Shown: positions 8,623 to 15,331 of the stretch, one piece after another
Layout: every line of letters starts with the position of its first letter
Numbering within the stretch: position 1 is the stretch's first letter
Assembly (NCBI GenBank): GCA_947449035.1
Contig: CANFQC010000018.1
Coordinates: 1-42,204 of the forward strand
Origin: Actinomycetota bacterium
GTDB taxonomy: Bacteria > Actinomycetota > Actinomycetes > S36-B12
Direction: 5' to 3'
DNA: 42,204 nucleotides
Program-made: the position numbers and the translations under genes
Notes under the pieces: model-generated
What the model saw: only the letters and a program-made list of their open reading frames with translations
Database searches by the model: none
What the model was told of the DNA's origin: nothing

Positions 8623-8650
8623 AGAAACTGGAGTCTCTCAAGAGAAACTG
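8623..8650. promoter_or_regulatory. Direct and inverted repeats between P450 and yihY
   Basis: AGAAACTG occurs at 8623-8630 and again at 8643-8650, exactly 20 bases apart, about two helical turns. Between them TCTCTCAAGAGA (8634-8645) forms a short palindrome. The block sits just upstream of the P450 -10 box, where a repressor or activator would act. No regulator is identified. Confidence 0.35.
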
Positions 8651-8749
8651 AGAAGTTGTCGAGACAGGCGTGAGGTGCGCCCCGGTAGGACAGTCGCGTC
8701 GCCTCCTACCCCCGATACCGACGAGTCAGGAAAGGAGCAGAATCCTCCT

Positions 8750-9562
8750 GTGTCGATCAAGCAGAACGTCCAGAAGCGAGTCGACTGGGCGCTCGACACC
8801 TATCCCGGCGAGGTGGTGCGCCGATTCTTCGAACTTCAGCTCATCGACAAGTCGTTAGTCCTCGCAGCCCAGGGCTTTATCGCCCTTCTGCCCCTCTTGA
8901 TCGTCATCATCTCGGTCGTACTCAAGTCGAATGGCGAGGTTGTAGGCGAGTTCATCATCGATCGCTTCGCTCTCGCAGGCGTGAGTCGAGATGCTGTGAC
9001 GGCTCTCTTTCATACGACGACGACTGTTGCTGCAGTCTCTTGGCTGGCGATCACCCTGACGGTGCTGTCCGCCTTCTCACTTGCCCGACGACTCTCCGGT
9101 GTCTTTGCCTCGATCTTCGAAGCGCCGAAACTTCCGGGACGCCAATTCTGGCGCGCACTTTTGTGGATCGTTGTTCAGCTCGTGATGATCTCCGGCGCAG
9201 CGGAACTGCGCGAGCTATGGCGTCAGGAGGGAACGGCACTCACTCTGCTCGCCGGTGCACTCCTCTTGATCCTCTGGGGCGTGGGCGATGCACTGAGCCT
9301 GAGCCTTCTCGTGCCGTCGGTTCCGCGTCGGCAGTTGGTAGCGGTCGGCGTACTGAGCGGATTCGGACGCGTCGCTCTATCGACCTGGGCGATCGTGTAC
9401 ATGCCGCGCGCGTTGGACTCTGAGGCTTTGCAGTACGGCGCTATTGGCGTCACCTTCGCGCTGTTCACGCTCATCTTGGTGGCGGTCGTCATCATGCTCG
9501 TCGCGCCGCTCATGGTCTCGACGTGGGTGATGAGGCGGAATCGCCTCAATTTGAGCGGGTGA
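8750..9562 (+). CDS. YihY/BrkB-family inner membrane protein
   Basis: A 270-residue membrane protein of the YihY (formerly ribonuclease BN/BrkB) family, with about six membrane segments. The family hallmark near the N-terminus is present as LAAQGFIALLPLLIVIISVV. The cellular role of this family is not established; transport or envelope functions have been suggested. The start is taken as GTG 8750 (MSIKQNVQKRV), preceded by AAAGGAG at 8731-8737, a rather long 12-base spacing. A GTG near 8673 is an alternative. The stop codon lies inside the first copy of a REP-like repeat (9559-9606), so the last residues may have been altered by arrival of the repeat. Confidence 0.88.
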   Translation: MSIKQNVQKRVDWALDTYPGEVVRRFFELQLIDKSLVLAAQGFIALLPLLIVIISVVLKSNGEVVGEFIIDRFALAGVSRDAVTALFHTTTTVAAVSWLAITLTVLSAFSLARRLSGVFASIFEAPKLPGRQFWRALLWIVVQLVMISGAAELRELWRQEGTALTLLAGALLLILWGVGDALSLSLLVPSVPRRQLVAVGVLSGFGRVALSTWAIVYMPRALDSEALQYGAIGVTFALFTLILVAVVIMLVAPLMVSTWVMRRNRLNLSG

Positions 9563-9606
9563 CGGGATCCATCGCTCCGCTATCGCGAAGCTCCTCCCGA
9601 TTCCCG
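9559..9606. repeat. REP-like palindromic repeat, copy 1
   Basis: A 48-base unit, identical to copy 2 at 9618-9665 except for one base (A9571 against G9630). The core folds as GCTTCGC-GATA-GCGGAGC when read on the minus strand (one G-T pair). The outer ends (CGGGATC and GATTCCCG) also pair imperfectly, so the whole unit is an imperfect palindrome, as in repetitive extragenic palindromes. It overlaps the yihY stop codon. The bases at its left end, 9553-9567, are identical to the 3' end of the nearby tRNA-Gly. Confidence 0.75.
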
Positions 9607-9617
9607 GGCATTCGCCC

Positions 9618-9665
9618 GTGACGGGATCCGTCGCTCCGCTATCGCGAAGCTCCTCCCGATTCCCG
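9618..9665. repeat. REP-like palindromic repeat, copy 2
   Basis: Second copy in the same orientation as copy 1, with a period of 59 bases and an 11-base linker (9607-9617). The two copies differ by one base, which points to recent duplication or selection to stay alike. Confidence 0.75.
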
Positions 9666-9685
9666 CCGAATCTCTCGATCACGCA

Positions 9686-9719
9686 AATGAGGTCCGGGGG
9701 ATCAACCCCGGACCTCATT
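9686..9719. terminator. Strong hairpin between yihY and tRNA-Gly
   Basis: A perfect 14-bp stem, AATGAGGTCCGGGG (9686-9699) with its complement at 9706-9719, and a 6-base loop. It begins seven bases beyond the 3' end of tRNA-Gly on the minus strand and also follows yihY on the plus strand, so it can serve both. Neither side has a long T run, so it may act as a processing or transcript-end structure more than a classic terminator. Confidence 0.7.
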
Positions 9720-9725
9720 GACGTG

Positions 9726-9796
9726 AGCGGGTGACGGGAATCGAACCCGCGCTCCAACCTTGGGAAGGTTGTGTGATGCCATTTCACTACACCCGC
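9726..9796 (-). tRNA. tRNA-Gly (anticodon CCC)
   Basis: A complete 71-base cloverleaf on the minus strand. The acceptor stem GCGGGTG pairs with CACCCGC, followed by discriminator T. The anticodon arm is CAACC-TTCCCAA-GGTTG, giving anticodon CCC, which reads GGG glycine codons. The T arm carries GGTTCGAATCCC. The 3' CCA is not encoded and must be added after transcription, as is common in actinobacteria. The last 14 bases of the gene and the next one downstream are repeated at 9553-9567. Confidence 0.97.
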
Positions 9797-9812
9797 GAGG
9801 TGCAGGGAAATA

Positions 9813-10379
9813 CTACCGAGAAGCGTTGATCGTCTTTGTCAGAGCCGTGATCTTGGTTCCGATTGCACTGAACTTTGCCAGCAGTGCGTCAGCCTGACGC
9901 TTGGCGCCTAATGCCTCGAAGAGTCCGAGCTTCGGCTGCAGGATCGGAGTGATCTGGCTGAGCGCTGCAAGAGCCTGATCATGCGATGTAGTGAAGGCCC
10001 TCTCGGCTGCCCGAGATGCAGCAAGCACCTTGGCCTTCGGAGCCCCGGAGCTCGCCAGGGTTGCGGTAAGTGCGGTGGCGTTCTGCACTCCGTTCAGGCT
10101 TGAGTCCGCTTTCGCGATGAGATCCTTTGCCGTGCTGAGCTCGGCGGCGCTGAGCCGATCGCCGTATTCCTTGACGTAGCCGGCAAGAACAGCGTTCATC
10201 TCTGCTCGGAAATCGACGACGGACTTCGCGATGTTGCGTGCTGCGGTCACTGAAGCTGAATTCACGCCTGCACCTGCGACGACACTCGGCGCGGAAGCGA
10301 AGGCTGAAGTGGGGATAACCGTGACAGAAAGTCCGCCGACGAGGGCAACGGCACACGTGGTCGCCAGGAGTCTGCGCAT
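9813..10379 (-). CDS. Secreted helical protein, unknown function
   Basis: The 188-residue protein begins MRRLLATTCAVALVGG, a clear signal peptide, with a likely signal peptidase I site after TSAFASA (about residue 30). The mature part is rich in Ala, Lys and Leu, is probably all alpha-helical, and has no cysteine. I recognise no family. The start at ATG 10379 is chosen because it places the positive residues directly before the hydrophobic stretch. An in-frame ATG at 10433 would add 18 non-signal-like residues. It precedes the tRNA-Gly on the same strand and is divergent from the DUF2237 gene. Confidence 0.75.
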   Translation of the reverse strand: MRRLLATTCAVALVGGLSVTVIPTSAFASAPSVVAGAGVNSASVTAARNIAKSVVDFRAEMNAVLAGYVKEYGDRLSAAELSTAKDLIAKADSSLNGVQNATALTATLASSGAPKAKVLAASRAAERAFTTSHDQALAALSQITPILQPKLGLFEALGAKRQADALLAKFSAIGTKITALTKTINASR

Positions 10380-10439
10380 GCCCCCATTGGAACACGTGTG
10401 AACCTGAATTGCCCAACTGCCCTTGTTAGACATTTCCGC

Positions 10440-10445
10440 TAGCCT
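10440..10445 (+). promoter_or_regulatory. -10 box of leaderless DUF2237 mRNA
   Basis: TAGCCT, followed by exactly six bases and then the ATG at 10452. No ribosome-binding site fits. No clear -35 is seen. Confidence 0.55.
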
Positions 10446-10451
10446 GCCGTC

Positions 10452-10844
10452 ATGGAGCAGCGAAACGTCCTTGGCGGATCACTTGAGGTCTGCAGCCTCG
10501 AGCCTTTGACCGGGTTCTATCGCGATGGCTTCTGCAACACCGGCCCCGACGATGTCGGCTCGCACACGGTTTGCGCCGTCGTGACCGCTGAGTTTCTCGC
10601 CCATCAGGCCCTGATCGGCAATGACCTCTCCACTCCGATGCCGCAATACGGATTCCCGGGTCTACAGCCCGGTGATCAATGGGGAGTCTGCGCCGGTCGC
10701 TGGCTGCAGAGCTTCGAGGCTGGCGTCGCCGCCCCCGTGGTGCTGCGTGCCACCAATGAGGCCGCCCTGCAGTTCGTGCCCTTGGATTCCCTCGTGGATT
10801 CGGCCGCCGATGCCCCGGATGACCTTTCAGGCCTGTTGCCGTAA
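10452..10844 (+). CDS. DUF2237 family protein
   Basis: A small soluble protein (130 residues) matching the DUF2237 family along its whole length. Visible hallmarks are NVLGGSLEVCS, GFYRDGFC, HTVCAVVTAEFL, GNDLSTPMP, FPGLQPGDQWGVCAGRW and the C-terminal VVLRATNEAAL. The family has conserved Cys and Asp/His positions but no established function. It is 32 bases upstream of dcd, which has its own predicted leaderless promoter, so the two may be transcribed separately as well as together. Confidence 0.9.
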   Translation: MEQRNVLGGSLEVCSLEPLTGFYRDGFCNTGPDDVGSHTVCAVVTAEFLAHQALIGNDLSTPMPQYGFPGLQPGDQWGVCAGRWLQSFEAGVAAPVVLRATNEAALQFVPLDSLVDSAADAPDDLSGLLP

Positions 10845-10864
10845 CCCTGCAGTCGGCAGACGAG

Positions 10865-10870
10865 TAATCT
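10865..10870 (+). promoter_or_regulatory. -10 box of leaderless dcd mRNA
   Basis: TAATCT, followed by exactly six bases and then GTG 10877. This supports GTG as the dcd start. Confidence 0.55.
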
Positions 10871-10876
10871 CGTCCC

Positions 10877-11452
10877 GTGCTGCTATCCGATCGCGATATC
10901 AAGGCCGAGATTGCCGCGGGCCGCGTTGCCCTCGAGCCCTACACAGAATCGATGATCCAGCCGTCGAGCATCGACGTGCGCCTGGATCGCTGGTTCCGGG
11001 TGTTCGAGAACCACAGGTACCCGTACATCGACCCGAGCCAGGAGCAGCCTGACCTCACCCGCATGATCGAGCCCGAGGGCGACGAGCCTTTCGTGCTGCA
11101 TCCCGGTGAGTTCGTGCTCGGCTCGACCTTCGAGGTCGTCAGCCTTCCCGATGATGTCGCCGGACGCCTCGAAGGCAAGAGCTCACTCGGTCGCCTCGGC
11201 CTGCTGACTCACTCGACCGCCGGTTTCATTGATCCTGGTTTCTCCGGTCACGTCACCCTCGAGCTGTCGAATGTCGCGAACCTTCCGATCGTGCTGTACC
11301 CCGGCATGAAGATCGGCCAGCTGTGCCTATTCCGCCTGTCGTCACCGGCCGAGCATCCGTACGGCTCCGAGAAGTACGGCTCGCGCTACCAGGGTCAGCG
11401 TGGTCCGACCCCGTCGCGTTCCTTCGCGAACTTCCACCGCACCCAGGTCTGA
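10877..11452 (+). CDS. dcd: dCTP deaminase, bifunctional (dUMP-forming) type
   Basis: This enzyme deaminates dCTP for thymidylate synthesis. The 191-residue sequence is very close to M. tuberculosis Dcd, which both deaminates dCTP and hydrolyses the resulting dUTP to dUMP. Conserved blocks are [45 protein letters not shown] with the catalytic Glu, [10 protein letters not shown], and the C-terminal [16 protein letters not shown] lid over the nucleotide. The bifunctional activity is inferred from this likeness. The start is GTG 10877 ([11 protein letters not shown]), set by family length and by TAATCT six bases upstream. It ends six bases before the stop of the convergent acyltransferase. Confidence 0.96.
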   Translation: MLLSDRDIKAEIAAGRVALEPYTESMIQPSSIDVRLDRWFRVFENHRYPYIDPSQEQPDLTRMIEPEGDEPFVLHPGEFVLGSTFEVVSLPDDVAGRLEGKSSLGRLGLLTHSTAGFIDPGFSGHVTLELSNVANLPIVLYPGMKIGQLCLFRLSSPAEHPYGSEKYGSRYQGQRGPTPSRSFANFHRTQV

Positions 11453-11458
11453 GTTTCG

Positions 11459-13510
11459 CTAGTCGGCCGCTGCCGGCAGCGTGGCGAGGACTCCTCTGAA
11501 CTTCTCTGCCAGTGCCTTGGATGCAGCGATGCTGATGTGTCCGTCATCGCGATACAGATACGTTCCGTCCAACTGAGTGGTGCACACGTCATCGGGGCAG
11601 AAGAAGTCACGTAGATCAATCAGCAGGGCACCATTGCGCGCAGCGACATCCTCGAACGCCTTCCGCGGTAGTGCCTCATTCTCATTGGCTTCAGCGAGCG
11701 GCATCTTCACCGCGAGATCGGCATGGGAGGCAATCCTCAGAGCCGAGAACTGGAGGGGATCAGACGTGAGCGGCTTGCTGAAATATGGAACGTCCTGCAC
11801 CAGCACTACCTGATGACCTGACGCTTGCAGCCTCTTCACGCTCGAGTCCAGGCCAGCGGTGAGAGCTTCTGCCTTTGCTGCGCGGTCACGAGTCAATGAG
11901 TGAGGCGTAGTTCCCGCAGAGAAGACTCGAGAGTTCCAGTAGATGCTCGACGAGGCAATGACCACGATTCCGGGAGGCTGCTTCTCCAGATAACTCAGGG
12001 TGTTCTCAACGAATGCTCGACAGGGGGAGCGAGGCGCCGAAGTCGACTTGAGATAGACGTCATAAAAGGGACACGAATTTGCGGTTGCCACACGCACGGG
12101 GTGTCCTGTCATCTCAGCGGCGGCGATGATTCCCTCGCCGAGATGGTCGGCATGCGAGTCACCGACGAGATACACGATTGAGCCCGGCGCATCGGCATTC
12201 CAGGTGCACGGTCGGGCTTTGGGAGAGTCGAATGGTCGAGACTCATTGCAACCAGCCGCATTTCCGATATGCATCGGAGTGACGCTGGCCGAGAAATCGC
12301 GGATGGTTGAGTTCCAGTAGCCATTATTCGCGGCACTGAGCAGGAGAAGTGAAAGCGCAATCGGTGGCACCAGTGCCAAGGTGATGATGCGCACCATTCG
12401 AGGCGTACTGACGTGACTCAGATTGCGAATCGGCTGCTCCACGAATCTGTACGAGAGAACCGCGGGAGCCAGTGACACGACAGCCGCGATGATGGCGATG
12501 CCCGAGACCGAGGGCCACAACAGCAACGCGAACACGATTAGTGGCCAGTGCCAGAGATACCAGGAATAAGAGATGTTGCCGACCGCCACGAACGGACGCG
12601 TCGAGAGAAGTCGACTGATCGGATTCTCGGCGGTGCCCGCGTAGAGCAGCAGCATGGTGCTGATCACGGGAAGGACGGTCATCGGCCCTGGCCACACGGT
12701 GTCGCCGTTGATCAGCCACATCGATACCAGAAGTCCGATAAGACCGAACGCGCCGAATATGAGAGCGAGGATCGGAGCCAGCATTCGAGTGCCACCGGCA
12801 ATGACAAGAGCCAGTAACGCCCCAGCCGCGAATTCCCAGACTCGAGTGACGGGTCCGTAGAAGCCGATGAGCCAGTGAGGCATGAAGGGAATTCGATGAC
12901 CGGTCGCCTGAGCCATCGCAATGGCGAATGAGATGGCTCCCACGAGAGCGACAATCGCGAACGGCGCAATTCGGCGCCCGTTCATTCGGCGCATGAGCAC
13001 CCAGCCGATGAAGAGAAGCAGCGGGAAAAGCAGGTAGAACTGCTCTTCGACAGATAGTGACCAGGTGTTCAGCAGTGGATTGGTAGCTGCGGGAGCATCA
13101 AAGTATCCGCCAGTGTTCTTGGCAATCACGATGTTGGCGGAGAGCAAGAGCGCTCCGATGCCCGTTTGCGCCGTGATCTGCTGAGCACCGAGCGGCGACT
13201 GAACTAGCGCCGCGATGACAATGACAACTAGGACGAGCACCGCAAGGGCTGGGGTGAGCCGTCTGAATCGACGGGCGTAGAAAGTGCGGAACCGTAATGT
13301 TCCAGTGCGCTGCCATTCGCGTGCGAGCATCGCAGTGATCACGAATCCGGAGATCACGAAGAACACATCAACGCCGGCGAATCCGCCGTGCACGCTCAAG
13401 CCTGCGTGGAAGCACACCACGACGAACACGGCGATGGCGCGAAGACCCTGGATGTCGAGGCGACGATTCGAACTCGACGCAGGCGGAATATTCGCCTGAA
13501 GAGTGGTCAC
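11459..13510 (-). CDS. OafA/YrhL-type membrane acyltransferase with C-terminal SGNH domain
   Basis: A 683-residue two-domain protein that would O-acylate a surface polysaccharide. The first ~380 residues are an acyltransferase-3 membrane domain with about eleven helices, including LDIQGLRAIAVFVVVCFH (His near residue 35), GGFAGVDVFFVISGFVI, and NTWSLSVEEQFYLLFP. The C-terminal ~250 residues are an extracytoplasmic SGNH domain with GDSHADHLGEG holding the nucleophilic Ser, and DDGHIS holding the catalytic Asp-His pair. The start is set to GTG 13510 because AGGAGG lies five bases upstream. ATG 13537 would add nine residues. It stands divergent from the sulfatase, within a likely envelope-polymer island. 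Confidence 0.93.
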   Translation of the reverse strand: MTTLQANIPPASSSNRRLDIQGLRAIAVFVVVCFHAGLSVHGGFAGVDVFFVISGFVITAMLAREWQRTGTLRFRTFYARRFRRLTPALAVLVLVVIVIAALVQSPLGAQQITAQTGIGALLLSANIVIAKNTGGYFDAPAATNPLLNTWSLSVEEQFYLLFPLLLFIGWVLMRRMNGRRIAPFAIVALVGAISFAIAMAQATGHRIPFMPHWLIGFYGPVTRVWEFAAGALLALVIAGGTRMLAPILALIFGAFGLIGLLVSMWLINGDTVWPGPMTVLPVISTMLLLYAGTAENPISRLLSTRPFVAVGNISYSWYLWHWPLIVFALLLWPSVSGIAIIAAVVSLAPAVLSYRFVEQPIRNLSHVSTPRMVRIITLALVPPIALSLLLLSAANNGYWNSTIRDFSASVTPMHIGNAAGCNESRPFDSPKARPCTWNADAPGSIVYLVGDSHADHLGEGIIAAAEMTGHPVRVATANSCPFYDVYLKSTSAPRSPCRAFVENTLSYLEKQPPGIVVIASSSIYWNSRVFSAGTTPHSLTRDRAAKAEALTAGLDSSVKRLQASGHQVVLVQDVPYFSKPLTSDPLQFSALRIASHADLAVKMPLAEANENEALPRKAFEDVAARNGALLIDLRDFFCPDDVCTTQLDGTYLYRDDGHISIAASKALAEKFRGVLATLPAAAD

Positions 13511-13654
13511 GAATCCTCCTGGAACACCATCCGACATCCGTGAGCATGGTGTCGTCAGCTCAGTCTATGGCTGAGGATTCCCACAGCAGCGATGGCGTAT
13601 TCTGGACTTTTCCGCTCGAAAGTGGCATCACCATCCAAGGAGTCTTACGACCAC

Positions 13655-15331
13655 ATGAATCGCACCCGCGTATCGGTTGTCGTAGCCTCGGCTCTCACGA
13701 TCCTGCTCATCCTCGGCCTTTTTGGCGCTCTCTCGGTCATTGTCGGTGGCAGGGCATCTGCGACAGCTGTTGACGACTCGGCCTCACCTGCAGCGACAGG
13801 CACGCTGATGCCGGTCCCTGGGGATGCCAGTACGGGGAATATTTCCGAGATCAAGAACGTCGTACTCCTGCTCGCCGATGATCTCGACTGGGCCACTTTC
13901 AACGAGGTGCCTCGGCTCAAGGCATTGATGGACAAGGGAACGACCCTGTCGAACTTCGTTGTGACCGACTCACTGTGCTGTCCATCGCGTACTTCGATAT
14001 TTCGAAGTCAGTTCGTGCACAACCACAAGGTGCTCTCGAATGTCCCGGAGACCGGTGGTGGGTGGAGCAAATTCAACTCACTGCACCTGCAGCGTGACTG
14101 CCTGCCAACCTGGCTCCAGTCCAACGGAGTCGCGACCTCGCTCGTGGGCAAGTACCTGAATGGTTTTCCAAAGGGTGCTCCCACTCCTAACTTCGTGCCC
14201 CCGGGGTTCACCAACTTCGTTACGTCGATCTCGCTCAATCAGTCCTACAAGGGCTACAACTACGTTCTTAATGAGAACGGAAAGCTGCGCAAGTACGGGA
14301 ACGCACCCGCTGATTACATCAATGACGTTCTGACGGCCCAAGCGACCAAGATCATCTCAACGTCAACGACACCATTTTTCCTCGAGTTCTCCTCGTACTC
14401 TCCGCATACTCCGGCCCCTGTTGCCCCGCGGAACCTCGGTTCGCATGCTGGGGCGCAGACACCGAGAACCCCGGCCTACAACTCCCGCGGTATTGACGAA
14501 CCCGCCTGGTTGCGTGCCTTGCCGACCCTTGGGCCGAAGCATCTCTCGAATCTGGACAACCTCTGGACCCGCCGACTCGAAGCAAGTGAGAGTGTTGCGG
14601 ATTCTTACGACGCGCTCACGGCCCAACTTGCCGCGTCGGGTCATGCACAAGACACCTTGATCATCGTCACCTCGGATAACGGTTACCACGTCGCAACACA
14701 TCGATTGGCGAGCGGAAAGCAGACGCCGTACCGCGAGGATTCCGTCGTGCCTGCCGTGCTCATTGGACCCGGTATCAAGGCAGGGGCCGTGATCAGTCAG
14801 ATGACGTCCACCATTGATCTTGCTCCCACGATCGCCCAGCTCCAAGGAGTTCAGCCGCCTGCCTGGATCGACGGACGCAGCTTGATTCCTCTCCTCGATG
14901 GCACGGTGGCACCCACCTGGCGCACTGGGATCCTTACGGAGAATCTTGCGCGAACCCGACCGGGTGATCCGGATTTCGGTGTATTCGAGGCACCCAAGTT
15001 CCGGGCATTGCGTACGCAGTCATGGCTGTACGTCGAATACGCAGATCGAAACGTTCAGCTCATCGATCTTGTCAATGATCCCTTTGAGGTCAACAATGTC
15101 GCCCGCACGACTGATCCTTCGATCGTGGCGCAATTGAAAGCACAGCTTGCGGCGTTGAGTACATGCGCCGGACCGTCGTGCCTCGTTGCGGACAGCATGC
15201 CCGTGCCTCCGGCTCAGATTGAGGACACACCGACCGAGACCGTGATGCCAGGAAGCTCCGCATCGCCTTCGGGGTCGCCATCAGCGTCGGTGACTCCGAG
15301 CGCTATCGCGTCAGCATCACCTGTCGGATGA
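13655..15331 (+). CDS. Membrane-anchored or secreted sulfatase
   Basis: A type I sulfatase of 558 residues. The N-terminus (RVSVVVASALTILLILGLFG) is a signal anchor or signal peptide, so the enzyme works outside the membrane. KNVVLLLADDLDW holds the first metal-binding Asp pair. DSLCCPSRTSIF contains the CxPSR signature, where Cys108 would be converted to formylglycine by a separate enzyme not found here. SDNGYH and GKQTPYRE carry other active-site residues. The C-terminal tail after about residue 515 is a flexible Pro/Ser/Ala/Thr-rich stretch. AAGGAG lies 12 bases before the ATG, and TATTCT at 13598-13603 is a possible -10. Its last 29 bases overlap the end of the opposite gene. Substrate unknown; the nearby sulfotransferase suggests a sulfated polymer. 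Confidence 0.92.
   Translation: MNRTRVSVVVASALTILLILGLFGALSVIVGGRASATAVDDSASPAATGTLMPVPGDASTGNISEIKNVVLLLADDLDWATFNEVPRLKALMDKGTTLSNFVVTDSLCCPSRTSIFRSQFVHNHKVLSNVPETGGGWSKFNSLHLQRDCLPTWLQSNGVATSLVGKYLNGFPKGAPTPNFVPPGFTNFVTSISLNQSYKGYNYVLNENGKLRKYGNAPADYINDVLTAQATKIISTSTTPFFLEFSSYSPHTPAPVAPRNLGSHAGAQTPRTPAYNSRGIDEPAWLRALPTLGPKHLSNLDNLWTRRLEASESVADSYDALTAQLAASGHAQDTLIIVTSDNGYHVATHRLASGKQTPYREDSVVPAVLIGPGIKAGAVISQMTSTIDLAPTIAQLQGVQPPAWIDGRSLIPLLDGTVAPTWRTGILTENLARTRPGDPDFGVFEAPKFRALRTQSWLYVEYADRNVQLIDLVNDPFEVNNVARTTDPSIVAQLKAQLAALSTCAGPSCLVADSMPVPPAQIEDTPTETVMPGSSASPSGSPSASVTPSAIASASPVG

Noticed and set aside
9559-9665. CRISPR-like pair of repeats
   Set aside because: Only two copies exist, the linker is 11 bases, and the units are self-complementary. 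REP-like elements fit better. No cas gene is present.
9726-9796. Prophage or genomic island at tRNA-Gly
   Set aside because: The 15-base duplication is separated by only 157 bases and no integrase or phage gene is present. Kept only as a question about the repeat's origin.
13559-13575. CTCAG-N7-CTGAG inverted repeat between acyltransferase and sulfatase
   Set aside because: Five-base arms are too short to be significant in this GC-rich sequence. No second copy was seen.
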